A DNA stretch of 64,000 nucleotides, taken from the NCBI RefSeq assembly GCF_001636345.1, contig NZ_KV440945.1, forward strand, positions 677,340 through 741,339. The letters are read 5' to 3'. This DNA comes from Cytobacillus gottheilii. Its GTDB lineage: Bacteria; Bacillota; Bacilli; Bacillales; Cytobacillaceae. The notes beneath the pieces were generated by a model, which did not search any database, was not told the DNA's origin, and worked only from the letters and a program-made list of their open reading frames with translations. The translations under genes were made by a program, and so were the position numbers. Positions 52,303 to 61,925 of this stretch are shown here, in pieces. Every line of letters begins with the position of its first letter. Positions within the stretch are counted from its first letter, which is position 1.

Positions 52303-54663
52303 TTATACGTTTTGTTCTTCTATGGCTTTTAATACATTGGCAAGCTCAATGGCTGTGTGTCTTCTGATTTTATTAAAAGAATGAGTGAAGAGCTCAAGGC
52401 CTTCCTTCTGATAAAGGCGCATTGGATCTTCCTGCTGGTAATGCCTTAATCCAATTCCTTCTTTTAGCCTTGTCATTCCTTCAATATGTTCAATCCAAAA
52501 CTTATCAATAATACTTAACATTAAGTATTTCAATGTTGTCTGAAATTGTACATGGTCAGAATAAGCCTCGAGACTGGCCAGGTATTCTTTTACCTTCGGA
52601 TGAACGGTTTCTTCTATATCTGAAATATCATTAATCACATTAGGCAGTGTGACGTCAAATTGAGCTGGGAGCATACCTTTTAACCTTGCCTCAATTTGTT
52701 TTACGTCCACATCTTCCGGCACCATATCTTCTAATTGAGTCGATTCAATTTCATTTTGAACGGCATCTTCTACAAGGTTTGAAACAGTGCCTATATGATT
52801 GTCTTCGTTTATAATGCGGTTTCGCAGTGTATAAATAATTTCACGCTGCTCGTTGATGACGTCATCGAGTTTTAAGTTGTATTCACGCATCGAGTAGTTG
52901 GCACCTTCAACGATTCTTTGAACGCGGTCAACAAATTCGTGAATATTTTTATTTTGCACGATTCCATTTTCCACTTTTAGGTTCTTATTTAACTTTTCAA
53001 GGTCATCTTTGGCGAATCTTCTAAACATATCATCTTCAAGCGAGATGAAGAATTGGCTGCATCCTGGATCGCCTTGTCTGCCTGAACGGCCCTTAAGCTG
53101 ATTATCGACTCGGCGGCTTTCGTGTTTTTCGGTCCCAAGGACGAATAGACCGCCTAATTCGTGAACACCTTCACCTAATAAGATATCCGTACCTCTTCCG
53201 GCCATATTGGTCGCAATGGTAATCGTATTTTTTTGCCCTGCCGCGGCGATCAGTTCTACCTCTTGCTCCACGCTTTTGGCATTTAAAATTTCGTAGGATA
53301 GACCAGCTTCAACAAAAAATTTCGCAACTTTTTCTGATTGAAGAATAGATGTGGTTCCAACGAGAACAGGCTGTCCTTTTGAATGAATCTCTTTTACCTT
53401 TGCAGTAACAGCCTTATATTTATCTTCTGTTGTCTGGAAGACAATATCAGGCAAGTCTTCGCGCTGGCGCGGCTTGTTGGTTGGAATTTGAATCACTTGC
53501 ATATTGTAAACTTGCTGAAATTCTTTTTCCTCTGTTTTCGCTGTACCGGTCATGCCTGATAAATATTTATACATTCTAAAATAGTTCTGAATCGTGATTG
53601 AAGCTTGCGTTTTATTTTCGTCTGTAATTTCCAGGCCTTCTTTAGCTTCAATTGCCTGGTGAAGACCATCACTTAATGTCCGGCCTTCCATAATCCGTCC
53701 TGTGAACATGTCAACAAGCATGATTTTACCGTCATGCACAATATAGTCCACATCACGCTCAAACATAACGTGTGCCCGTACAGCCTGAATCACATAATGG
53801 TATAACGTCTGATGCTCGAGCTCATACAAATTATCGACACCAAAAGCCTTCTCCACCTGCTCAATTCCTTTTTCGGTTAAGCTAGTCGCTTTGGTTTCTT
53901 CATCAAAGGAATATTCTTCGTCCTTTTTAAACCGTTTGGCCAATTTAGCAGCAATATGATGAAGGTTTGAGCTGGAAGCCATTTTACCGGCAATAATCAA
54001 TGGTGTTTTGGCTTCATCAATCAACACGCTGTCCACTTCGTCAATGATGGCAAAATGATAAGGTCTTTGCGTTTTTTCTGCAGCCTCTCTTGCCATATTG
54101 TCACGCAGATAGTCGAAGCCGAATTCTGTTCCGACTCCGTACGTGATGTCCGCAGAGTAAGCAGCTTTCTTTTCTTCCGGATCTAATTGGGCGATATTCA
54201 GCCCAACCGTTAATCCAAGGAATTCGTGAATCTTGCCGATCTTTTCTTTGTCGCGTGTTGCTAAGTAATCGTTAACCGTAATAACGTGAACGCCTTTGCC
54301 TTCGAGTGCACGCAAATAGCTCGGAAGGGAAGCCACTAATGTTTTTCCTTCACCAGTTGGCATTTCCGCAATGTTTCCTTCTGTTAATACTAACCCGCCG
54401 ATCAACTGCACATCATAGTGACGCAAGCCTAATACACGCTTCGAAACTTCACGCACGACAGCAAAGGCATCCGCTGTAATATCACGAATACTTTTGCCGT
54501 TTTGGAGTTCTTCTTTAAACTGATTTGTCATATTCTGAAGCTGTTCATTATCATAAGCTTCATATTTGCTTTCCAGCATATTAATTTCTTCGACCAATTT
54601 ATAATATTTTTTCAAACGCTTTTCGTTTGTATTAGTTATTTTATTCTTTAGAAACGTAAACAT
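52303..54663 (-). CDS. secA2: Accessory preprotein translocase ATPase SecA2
   Basis: 786 residues, shorter than housekeeping SecA and without the C-terminal zinc-binding tail. Motifs: Q-loop region, Walker A MPTGEGKTLVASLP (~100), DEVDSVLIDEAKTPLI (~207-222), SGMTGTAKTEEKEF, and NMAGRGTDILLGEGV, RRVDNQLKGRSGRQGDPG of motor domain 2. Paired with SlaP, it is expected to drive export of SLH/S-layer-type proteins, several of which are encoded in this window. AAGGGG lies before ATG 54663. Confidence 0.92.
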   Translation of the reverse strand: MFTFLKNKITNTNEKRLKKYYKLVEEINMLESKYEAYDNEQLQNMTNQFKEELQNGKSIRDITADAFAVVREVSKRVLGLRHYDVQLIGGLVLTEGNIAEMPTGEGKTLVASLPSYLRALEGKGVHVITVNDYLATRDKEKIGKIHEFLGLTVGLNIAQLDPEEKKAAYSADITYGVGTEFGFDYLRDNMAREAAEKTQRPYHFAIIDEVDSVLIDEAKTPLIIAGKMASSSNLHHIAAKLAKRFKKDEEYSFDEETKATSLTEKGIEQVEKAFGVDNLYELEHQTLYHYVIQAVRAHVMFERDVDYIVHDGKIMLVDMFTGRIMEGRTLSDGLHQAIEAKEGLEITDENKTQASITIQNYFRMYKYLSGMTGTAKTEEKEFQQVYNMQVIQIPTNKPRQREDLPDIVFQTTEDKYKAVTAKVKEIHSKGQPVLVGTTSILQSEKVAKFFVEAGLSYEILNAKSVEQEVELIAAAGQKNTITIATNMAGRGTDILLGEGVHELGGLFVLGTEKHESRRVDNQLKGRSGRQGDPGCSQFFISLEDDMFRRFAKDDLEKLNKNLKVENGIVQNKNIHEFVDRVQRIVEGANYSMREYNLKLDDVINEQREIIYTLRNRIINEDNHIGTVSNLVEDAVQNEIESTQLEDMVPEDVDVKQIEARLKGMLPAQFDVTLPNVINDISDIEETVHPKVKEYLASLEAYSDHVQFQTTLKYLMLSIIDKFWIEHIEGMTRLKEGIGLRHYQQEDPMRLYQKEGLELFTHSFNKIRRHTAIELANVLKAIEEQNV

Positions 54664-55111
54664 TAATGACGCCCCTTAATCTCTAGTAAACTACATAAGT
54701 CTTGACATTAATTAATATTACCAAAAGAAGAATGGATTTACTATTAATATTCATGATATGGAAATAAATGTTTCTATTAAAATTTAATTGCAATTTTATT
54801 GCAAAATGTGTAACTAAATGACGACTAAGCTCGTCTATGTATTGGGACAGTAGGCATGTGTTTAACTTATTTAAAAATTGGGCATGTAATATGGGAAATT
54901 AATTATAAAAATTTCTGTAGATATATTGATCGGAACTAGATATAATGAAAAAAGTTGAGATATGCCCATTTGGAATATTTTACTTACGAGATTGCTAGAA
55001 GCCTTTTTCCGCTGCCGGGGAAAAGCACTTCCATTAAAATGTAACAAAAGACTAAGTTGTTAAATTAAAATTGATATCAATTGGATATGCTAATCATTGA
55101 GGAGGTACTTC
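54664..55111. other. Divergent intergenic region secA2 / tagO
   Basis: A TATAAT (54941-54946) without a convincing -35 is the only promoter-like element seen; there is no gene and no repeat. Confidence 0.4.
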
Positions 55112-56155
55112 ATGGTTTACCTTACCTTGTTAATATGCTTTATCGCTTCAATTATTATTACTCCTTTCGTTAAAAAGCTGGCCATCAGAATTGGGGCAGT
55201 TGACAAGCCCAACCAGCGAAAGGTCCATCAGAAAATTATGCCGCGTTTAGGCGGATTGGCAATATATATAAGCTTCATTATTGGCCTTTTGGTATTAAGA
55301 CCGGATGATGCATTAACCTGGCCCATTGTGATCGGGAGTTTAATCATTATTATTACAGGAGTTCTGGATGATCTCGTTGAGCTTTCTGCCAAGTATAAGC
55401 TGCTGGGCCAAATCGCTGCTGCTGTTGTCGTTGTTTTAGGCGGCGTTCAGCTTGAATATATTACTGTTCCGTTGATAGGCGAGCTTAACTTTGGCATATT
55501 CAGCATTCCATTGACACTGATTTGGATTGTCGGAATCACCAATGCGATTAACCTGATTGACGGCCTGGACGGATTAGCTGCAGGGGTATCTTCAATCGCG
55601 TTAATCACGATTTCTGGAATGGCAATCATTAAAGGTGATCCATTCGTTGTAAGCATCGGATTTATTGTGCTCGGAAGCACATTAGGTTTTCTGCTTTACA
55701 ACTTTCATCCAGCGAAGATTTTCATGGGTGATACTGGAGCATTGTTCTTAGGCTATATGATCGCAGTGCTTTCCTTATTAGGATTTAAAAACATTACAAT
55801 GATTTCATTGATTATCCCAGTTATTATTCTCGGTGTGCCGATCTCTGATACATTCTTTGCGATTATCAGACGAATCGTCAATAAGCAGCCGTTATCAGCA
55901 CCGGATAAATCACATTTGCATCACTGTTTATTGCGACTTGGTTTCTCCCATAGCCAGACAGTGTTATTGATTTATGCAATGGCGGCAATGTTTGGATTAG
56001 CAGCAATCATCCTTTCACAGGCAACTGTCTGGGGCGCAATCCTGCTGATCGGCCTGCTGATCGTCGGAATTGAACTTGTTGTTGAAAAAATTGGTTTAGT
56101 GAATAATGACTACAAACCTTTGCTGAAAATGGTGAAGGCTCCGAAGAAGATGTAA
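55112..56155 (+). CDS. tagO: UDP-GlcNAc:undecaprenyl-phosphate GlcNAc-1-phosphate transferase
   Basis: 347 residues, about eleven membrane helices, MraY/WecA family. Conserved loops: VDKPNQRKVHQKIMPRLGG, DDLVELSAKYKLLGQ, NLIDGLDGLAAG, NFHPAKIFMGDTGALFLGY and PDKSHLHHCLLRLGF. It starts wall teichoic acid or secondary wall polymer synthesis. ATG 55112 follows GAGGAGGT; an upstream in-frame start at 55097 has no site. As in Bacillus it belongs to the block with LCP, yvyE and degSU, but a group II intron now separates it from the next gene. Confidence 0.92.
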   Translation: MVYLTLLICFIASIIITPFVKKLAIRIGAVDKPNQRKVHQKIMPRLGGLAIYISFIIGLLVLRPDDALTWPIVIGSLIIIITGVLDDLVELSAKYKLLGQIAAAVVVVLGGVQLEYITVPLIGELNFGIFSIPLTLIWIVGITNAINLIDGLDGLAAGVSSIALITISGMAIIKGDPFVVSIGFIVLGSTLGFLLYNFHPAKIFMGDTGALFLGYMIAVLSLLGFKNITMISLIIPVIILGVPISDTFFAIIRRIVNKQPLSAPDKSHLHHCLLRLGFSHSQTVLLIYAMAAMFGLAAIILSQATVWGAILLIGLLIVGIELVVEKIGLVNNDYKPLLKMVKAPKKM

Positions 56156-56159
56156 GATA

Positions 56160-56195
56160 TGAAAAACGGCCCTTTGATTAGGGCCGTTTTTTTTT
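56160..56195 (+). terminator. tagO terminator, target of intron copy 2
   Basis: AAAACGGCCCT TTGATT AGGGCCGTTTT plus T9; the intron begins a few bases after the T run. Confidence 0.9.
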
Positions 56196-56198
56196 GTT

Positions 56199-58083
56199 GT
56201 GTGCCCGGCATGGGTGCAGGCTCTAGGGTGCGAGTCCCGAACGGCGAAGGCAGTAGTAGCCGTAGCTTAAGACAAGGATATGCGGGGTGACCCTCCTATC
56301 TGAAGGAAGTCGGCGGCAAACTTCCGCTCTGAGGAACACGAATCTCATATGAGGCTAGATGACATTGGGTGAGTCTGCAATACAAGACAAAGTCCATACT
56401 GCCAAAGGTGTCACATAGTAAATGAGGCGGAGACATGGAAGGAAAGTCTGTACTCTTACCCGGGGAGAACCTGTCGATATGCCGTACTCATGCGGTAAGC
56501 CTATCCGTGAGGATAAGTTGAACGACAGGCGTCAGCAGAAGCCATAGTACTTATTCGCTTAAGAGGATAAGGAAGGGCTGAACCGGTTATGGAAAATAGG
56601 AACTAGGCGTATCTTTCCATTCGATGAAACAGAAAACATAGTACCTGTTTAATGAAAGAAACGGTGAATCCGCGGGGGTCATTAAACAGGGTGGAGAATG
56701 AAAAGGACACAAACAGAACACCTATTTACGCGGGAGGTTATATCAATGTTAATGGAACGAATCATGTCACGGGAAAACCTACTTAATGCGATTAAAAGAG
56801 TAGAAAAGAATAAGGGAAAACATGGAGTGGACGAAATGCCCGTCACTGCTCTTCGTGGACATATTATGCTCAACTGGAGCGAACTGCGAAAATCCCTCTT
56901 CGAGGGAACCTATATCCCATCCCCCGTCCGTCGAGTCGAAATCCCGAAACCAGACGGCAAAGGGAAGAGGAAACTGGGAATCCCAACCGTGACAGACCGT
57001 TTCATTCAACAAGCAATCACCCAAGTGCTTACCAGAATGTATGACCCTAGTTTCTCTGAATGTAGCTTCGGCTTTCGCCCTAACAGGCGAGCGCACCAGG
57101 CTGTTAAATTAGCCCAAAGCTATATAGAAGAGGGTTATCGATGGGTAGTCGACATTGACCTTGAAAAGTTCTTTGACAAGGTTAACCACGATAGATTAAT
57201 GAGTAAATTAGCCATGAGGATAAAGGATAGTACTCTCCTCAAACTAATAAGACGGTTCTTAACCTCTGGTGTTATGGAAGGCGGACTTGTCAGTCCTAAC
57301 CTTGAGGGGACACCGCAAGGTGGACCTTTAAGCCCTTTACTTTCGAATATTGTGTTGGATGAACTGGATAAAGAACTGGAGCGCAGAGGACATCGCTTTG
57401 TCCGCTACGCCGATGATTGTAATATCTATGTGAAATCTAAAAGAGCTGGAGAAAGAGTTATGAAGGCAATGACCCATTTTATCGAGAGGAATCTTAAACT
57501 GAAGGTTAACAAGGATAAAAGTGCTGTAGACCGCCCTTGGAAAAGGAAATTTCTTGGGTTCAGTTTTACAAGTAATCTAAAACCGAAGGTGAGAATATCT
57601 CCCCAATCAGTTAAACGGTTTAAAGATAAAATAAGAAAGCTTACAAGCAGACGAAGGTCAATTGCCATGGAAGATAGGATTCATAACCTTAACCAATATC
57701 TAGTGGGATGGGTTAATTATTATCATTTAGCAGATACCCGTTCAGTAATCGCAAAACTCGAAGGATGGCTTAATCGAAGGTTAAGAATGATTCGATGGAA
57801 GGAATGGAAACTTCCCCAAACGAAGGTCAAGAAACTTATTAAACTAGGTGTTTCGAAAGGGAAAGCATATGAATGGGGAAATACAAGAAAGGCTTATTGG
57901 AGGATATCCAAAAGTCCAATTCTTCATAAAACATTAGGGAAAGCCTACTGGCTTTCCCTTGGGTTAAAAAGTATTTCTGCTAGATATGACTTACAGCGTT
58001 CGACTTAATCGGAACCGCCGTATACGGAACCGTACGTACGGTGGTGTGAGAGGGATAAATGGAGGTTAATCGCCTCCCCCTAT
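56199..58083 (+). mobile_element. Group IIC intron, copy 2
   Basis: 1885 bp, GTGTG to CCCCCTAT, in appearance identical to the copy at 31914-33798. It again lies directly behind a Rho-independent terminator on the same strand. Flanking bases outside the element differ (CATT versus TGTT before; CTCAATAA versus CTCAATTC after), which confirms the borders within one or two bases. Confidence 0.92.
56746..58008 (+). CDS. ltrA: Group II intron reverse transcriptase/maturase, copy 2
   Basis: 420 residues, identical to the protein at 32461, with RT motifs through RYADD and maturase domain, no HNH. The start is chosen as for copy 1 (GGGAGG before ATG). Identity of both copies points to very recent retrotransposition or a duplication maintained by conversion. 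Confidence 0.92.
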   Translation: MLMERIMSRENLLNAIKRVEKNKGKHGVDEMPVTALRGHIMLNWSELRKSLFEGTYIPSPVRRVEIPKPDGKGKRKLGIPTVTDRFIQQAITQVLTRMYDPSFSECSFGFRPNRRAHQAVKLAQSYIEEGYRWVVDIDLEKFFDKVNHDRLMSKLAMRIKDSTLLKLIRRFLTSGVMEGGLVSPNLEGTPQGGPLSPLLSNIVLDELDKELERRGHRFVRYADDCNIYVKSKRAGERVMKAMTHFIERNLKLKVNKDKSAVDRPWKRKFLGFSFTSNLKPKVRISPQSVKRFKDKIRKLTSRRRSIAMEDRIHNLNQYLVGWVNYYHLADTRSVIAKLEGWLNRRLRMIRWKEWKLPQTKVKKLIKLGVSKGKAYEWGNTRKAYWRISKSPILHKTLGKAYWLSLGLKSISARYDLQRST

Positions 58084-58107
58084 CTCAATTCTATATATCT
58101 TAATACG

Positions 58108-58246
58108 TAGTATGTTCCATTGCGCTGCGGACCTCACTTTTCGAGGGGAGGAAGCTTGAGCCTCTTCGGCGAGCCTGTGGGGTCTCAGCTTTTCCTCTAT
58201 TTCCCTTCGGAGTGGAGGTCCTCCGCTCCATTCCACCCGTCTTGAA
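58108..58246. repeat. GC-rich Bacillus-type intergenic repeat C (reverse orientation)
   Basis: Minus-strand reading: GGAGCGGAGGACCTCCACTC, GAGACCCCACAGGCTCG, CTCCCCTCGAAAAGTGAGG ending GCAATGGAAC. It starts only about 25 bp after intron copy 2. Confidence 0.75.
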
Positions 58247-58262
58247 AGGGTTGGTATTTAAA

Positions 58263-58323
58263 AGAAAAAGACCCGAGACATTAGACAGATACAATCTGCT
58301 AATTTCATCGGGTCTAATTTTTG
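58263..58323. terminator. Terminator of the LCP gene, two-tier hairpin
   Basis: Outer stem AGACCCGA/TCGGGTCT and an inner stem TTAGACAGAT / ATCTGCTAA (one bulge), with A/T runs outside. Confidence 0.75.
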
Positions 58324-58359
58324 ACCGAGAATAAGTATTTTCAGCCTCTGTTTAGCGTA

Positions 58360-59406
58360 TTACTCATATCCAGTTGTTTCATTGCCTTCAAGCTGCTCAG
58401 TCTCTGATTCAGGTGAGTTCAAATCCGTTTCACCGTTGTCCAGGTTCATATGAGCTTTTAAGATATTTTTTGCGTTTTCTAATTCAGTTTCGTCTAATTG
58501 ATAATAATAGACGGAATTGATATAGGAGTCACTTCCAGCTAAGTTAAGTGTATCGATGTTTAAACTGCTTCCTGCTGTGGCAAAGTCAAAGAACGATTTC
58601 ATTTCGCCAAAAGGAAGATCTGTTGTCATATTATCGCCAACTGCTTCCATTAAATCACCATACTTGGTCATGCCTGAAACAGATATCGTCTTTTTAACAA
58701 TGGCTTTAATAATTTCCTGCTGGCGCTTGCCGCGTTCAATGTCATTGTCCTGTTTTCTTGTCCGGGCAAGTGCCAATGCTTCTTCACCGTTTAATTCCTG
58801 AATGCCAGGCTCAAGATTGATGGAGCCTTTTTGGTCCAGCGAATTCATTTCAGAAATAGCATAAGGGACTTCTGCTTCAATGCCGCCTAATGTATCAACA
58901 ACATCGATAAAGGCATTAAAGTTCATTTTTACATAATACTCGATCGGGATATCAAGCATTTCTTCAACGGTTTCGAGTGTAGCAGACACACCGCCAAAGG
59001 CATGTGCATGTGTAATTTTATCTTCATATCCTACATCAGGTATATAAACGTAGGAGTCGCGGGGAATACTCAGCAATTTGACTGATTTTTCCTCGGCGTT
59101 GAATGTAGCAAGAATCAGGGCATCTGAACGGGACCCCGTGTTATAGCTGCGAAGCTCACTATCGTCGACACCAATAAACAGAATCGAAGTATCCTCGCTT
59201 TCAGGCATTGAATCGGTTCTCTTTGTATCTCGTTCTACTGGCTCATAAGACTTATCCATTACAGATTCGGCTTTGTTAAATAAAAATGCACCATATGCAG
59301 TTGCGCTTAAGGTTAGGACGAGCAGCGGAAGAAGGATCAGCATTAATACTTTCTTTCGTTTGCTTCGTTTCTTTTGGCGCTTGATTGATTGTCTATCAAG
59401 AGACAT
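58360..59406 (-). CDS. tagV: LCP-family wall-polymer ligase (TagV-like)
   Basis: 348 residues. Basic N-terminus (RQSIKRQKKRSKRKK), one membrane helix (VLMLILLPLLVLTLSATAYG), LCP domain with ILFIGVDDSE, RSDALILATF, SIPRDSYVYI and ARTRKQDNDIERGKRQQEII. It transfers wall teichoic acid to peptidoglycan. The position between tagO and yvyE next to degSU is that of yvhJ/tagV in Bacillus subtilis, which supports the symbol. AAAGGAG precedes ATG 59406. Confidence 0.87.
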   Translation of the reverse strand: MSLDRQSIKRQKKRSKRKKVLMLILLPLLVLTLSATAYGAFLFNKAESVMDKSYEPVERDTKRTDSMPESEDTSILFIGVDDSELRSYNTGSRSDALILATFNAEEKSVKLLSIPRDSYVYIPDVGYEDKITHAHAFGGVSATLETVEEMLDIPIEYYVKMNFNAFIDVVDTLGGIEAEVPYAISEMNSLDQKGSINLEPGIQELNGEEALALARTRKQDNDIERGKRQQEIIKAIVKKTISVSGMTKYGDLMEAVGDNMTTDLPFGEMKSFFDFATAGSSLNIDTLNLAGSDSYINSVYYYQLDETELENAKNILKAHMNLDNGETDLNSPESETEQLEGNETTGYE

Positions 59407-59497
59407 AGAGCTTTTCTCCTTTAAATTAGATTCATTTATCTATTTTACAATTTTCGCTATAATTCGTACAATACTTTTTCGATATTCGAAGGTGTTC

Positions 59498-60133
59498 TTA
59501 TTGAACAAGTTCCTCCATATAAAGACTTTCGCCTTTGCGGATCTTACCTTGTCCGTTTGTCAGTTCGGTCATCCATTCCGTGAAAGCGGAAGTTTGATTT
59601 TCTTCTACATAAACTTCTATTTCGACATTGTCTAAGTAATGAATGTCTTTAATACTATATACGGAAGAGCGCAGCTCATTTTCAAGCTTGCCAAGCCATG
59701 TATAATCTACAGTTGTATGCATAACAGCCATCAGCTTTCTTTCAACGATTCCAGTCGCTGTTAATCCTTCAGATGTCGCTTTTCCATATGCGCGGATTAA
59801 ACCGCCTGCTCCTAGTTTTATACCCCCAAAGTACCGGGTAATAACAGCTACGGTATCTTTCAGCTGTCTTTTTTTCAAAACTTCTAAGATGGGTACACCA
59901 GCCGTTCCGCTTGGTTCTCCGTCGTCATTTGCCTTTTGAATTTGGTCGTTCTCACCAATTAAATAGGCAGAACAATTATGGGTTGCGTTCCAGTGTTCTT
60001 TTTTAATTTTTTGAATGAATTCCTGTGCTTCTTCCTCTGTTTCAGCTCTTGAGATAAAGGCAATGAAACGGGATTTCTGGATCACGATTTCGTGTTCTCC
60101 AGATCCTTTTACGGTCAAATAGCTCGGCAGCAT
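59498..60133 (-). CDS. yvyE: YigZ/IMPACT family protein YvyE
   Basis: 211 residues. The N-terminal IMPACT (UPF0029) domain has KSRFIAFISRAETEEEA, NDDGEPSGTAGVPILEVL and TRYFGGIKLGAGGLIRAYG; a DUF1949 C-terminal domain follows. The molecular role is not established, although it is related to a regulator of eIF2 kinase in eukaryotes. It is divergent from degS as in Bacillus. TAGGAG precedes ATG 60133. Confidence 0.92.
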   Translation of the reverse strand: MLPSYLTVKGSGEHEIVIQKSRFIAFISRAETEEEAQEFIQKIKKEHWNATHNCSAYLIGENDQIQKANDDGEPSGTAGVPILEVLKKRQLKDTVAVITRYFGGIKLGAGGLIRAYGKATSEGLTATGIVERKLMAVMHTTVDYTWLGKLENELRSSVYSIKDIHYLDNVEIEVYVEENQTSAFTEWMTELTNGQGKIRKGESLYMEELVQ

Positions 60134-60740
60134 AAAGTGTCGCTCCTAACGGTTGTTTTCAATGTTCGTCAATTGGACGGCTCACAGCAGTGAACCTGTC
60201 TAGTTAAACATATGACATTGGAATGCCTTACATTCGATGTGTATTCCTATTATAAATCGACATAATCCAACATGTCTTCTTTTATACTATCATAATTTAT
60301 ATATGAAAGAAGGCAGCTGAGAGTACGATTATATAAATGTAATATAAGCCTTGTCTCCGGCTGGCTTGCTTGTTGATTAGTAAGTTTACTTTAAAGGGAT
60401 TGTAATAAAACTTTAATATGGTTGTCTTAGGACCATGTTATAATAAAAAATATTCTTCCAGTGACAACGTTTTCTGTGATTCATCGTACAGAATATAGGA
60501 TAAATGACATGATATCTGAATTCAACCATGAGTCTATTTAACGAATTTGGCGGAATTTCGCACATTTTGCGGTCTTCTTATATAGTAACGAGCATTTTTT
60601 CGAGTTAAAATAGGGAATAGCAACAAGGAGATTATGATGGGAATAGGTCTGACAGGCTATTCTGACAAAAAGAGAGACACAATAGATGGTAGCGTCAAGT
60701 ACCTTATGACTGAGCTTTTCTTTCCCTTGGAGGACTGTAA
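60134..60740. promoter_or_regulatory. yvyE-degS divergent intergenic region with degS promoter candidate
   Basis: A perfect -10 TATAAT at 60439-60444 lies directly behind the inverted repeat ATGGT-N9-ACCAT (60418-60436). This is 300 bp before degS, so the leader is long. There is no gene-like reading frame. A short echo, GACAGGCTATTCTGACA (60649-60665), was noted in the leader. Confidence 0.4.
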
Positions 60741-61883
60741 ATGAGTTTAAAGAAATTTGATACTAAAGCACTTGATTTAATATTGCAGAAAATGATTGAT
60801 ACAGTCGGAACAAGCAAAGATGAAATCTTTCGGATTGGCGAGCAGTGCCGTAAGGATTATGAAACACTAACGGACGAGCTCAAAGAGGTCAAGCTGAATG
60901 TAGCTAAGATCATCTCTACTGGTGACGACCTTGAAGTAAAGACAAGGTTTGCCCGTAAACGGCTGTCTGAGGTCAGTATGCATTTCAAGGATTACACAGA
61001 AGTGGAAGTGCGCGAGGCATACGAAAAGGCTCATCAGCTTCAAATGGATCTTTCCATGAACCGGCAAACGGAAAAACAGCTGAGAGACAAGCGTGATGAT
61101 ATTGAAAGAAGGCTTGTAACCGTTCATGATACGATTGAACGAGCTGAGCACCTGATTTCGCAGATTACGGTCGTGATGAACTATTTGACGAGTGATCTCA
61201 AGCAAATGGGCGAGGTGTTGGAGGATGCAAGGCTAAAGCAGGAATTTGGCTTGAAAATCATCGAAGCACAGGAGGAAGAAAGAAAACGCCTGTCGCGTGA
61301 AATTCATGATGGACCAGCCCAAATGATGGCGAATGTCATGATGCGCTCTGATTTAATTGAACGAGTATACAAAGAGCGCGGCGGGGAAGAGGCCATTCTG
61401 GAAATCAAGAGTCTGAAGAAAATGGTCAGAAGTGCCTTATATGAAGTGCGGAGGATTATATATGATCTGCGGCCAATGGCGCTTGATGATTTAGGGCTTG
61501 TTCCAACTTTGAAAAAATACCTGCAAACGATAGAAGAATATCATCAAAACGTTCAAATAAATTTCCAAAATATTGGAGCAGAGCTGCGTTTGCCTCCTCA
61601 ATATGAGGTTGCGTTATTCCGGCTTATTCAAGAGTCAGTGCAAAACGCATTGAAGCATGCACAGTGCTCGGATATTTCGGTCAAGCTGGAAATCCGCAGC
61701 GACAGAGTGGCAGCGGTGATCCGCGACAATGGTAAAGGATTTAATATAAAAGAGAAAAAAGGGGATTCCTTTGGTATTATGGGAATGCGGGAACGTGTTG
61801 AACTTGTTGAGGGTCAGCTTTCCATTGATTCAAAACAAGGAAAAGGCACAGTCGTTATTATACAGATCCCTTTAAGTTTATAA
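60741..61883 (+). CDS. degS: Two-component sensor histidine kinase DegS
   Basis: 380 residues, soluble. The N-terminal DegS sensor domain is coiled-coil (about 1-170). The HisKA_3 phosphoacceptor is His189 in RLSREIHDGPAQ, the same position as in Bacillus subtilis, and the HATPase has QESVQNALKHA, DNGKGF and GIMGMRERVE. It phosphorylates DegU, which controls exoprotease production, motility and competence. This is fitting next to the many secreted proteases of this window. TTGGAGGA lies before ATG 60741. Confidence 0.95.
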   Translation: MSLKKFDTKALDLILQKMIDTVGTSKDEIFRIGEQCRKDYETLTDELKEVKLNVAKIISTGDDLEVKTRFARKRLSEVSMHFKDYTEVEVREAYEKAHQLQMDLSMNRQTEKQLRDKRDDIERRLVTVHDTIERAEHLISQITVVMNYLTSDLKQMGEVLEDARLKQEFGLKIIEAQEEERKRLSREIHDGPAQMMANVMMRSDLIERVYKERGGEEAILEIKSLKKMVRSALYEVRRIIYDLRPMALDDLGLVPTLKKYLQTIEEYHQNVQINFQNIGAELRLPPQYEVALFRLIQESVQNALKHAQCSDISVKLEIRSDRVAAVIRDNGKGFNIKEKKGDSFGIMGMRERVELVEGQLSIDSKQGKGTVVIIQIPLSL

Positions 61884-61925
61884 AGCAAGCGATATAAAAG
61901 AGAGAGACCTTGGGAGGCGGAGAAT

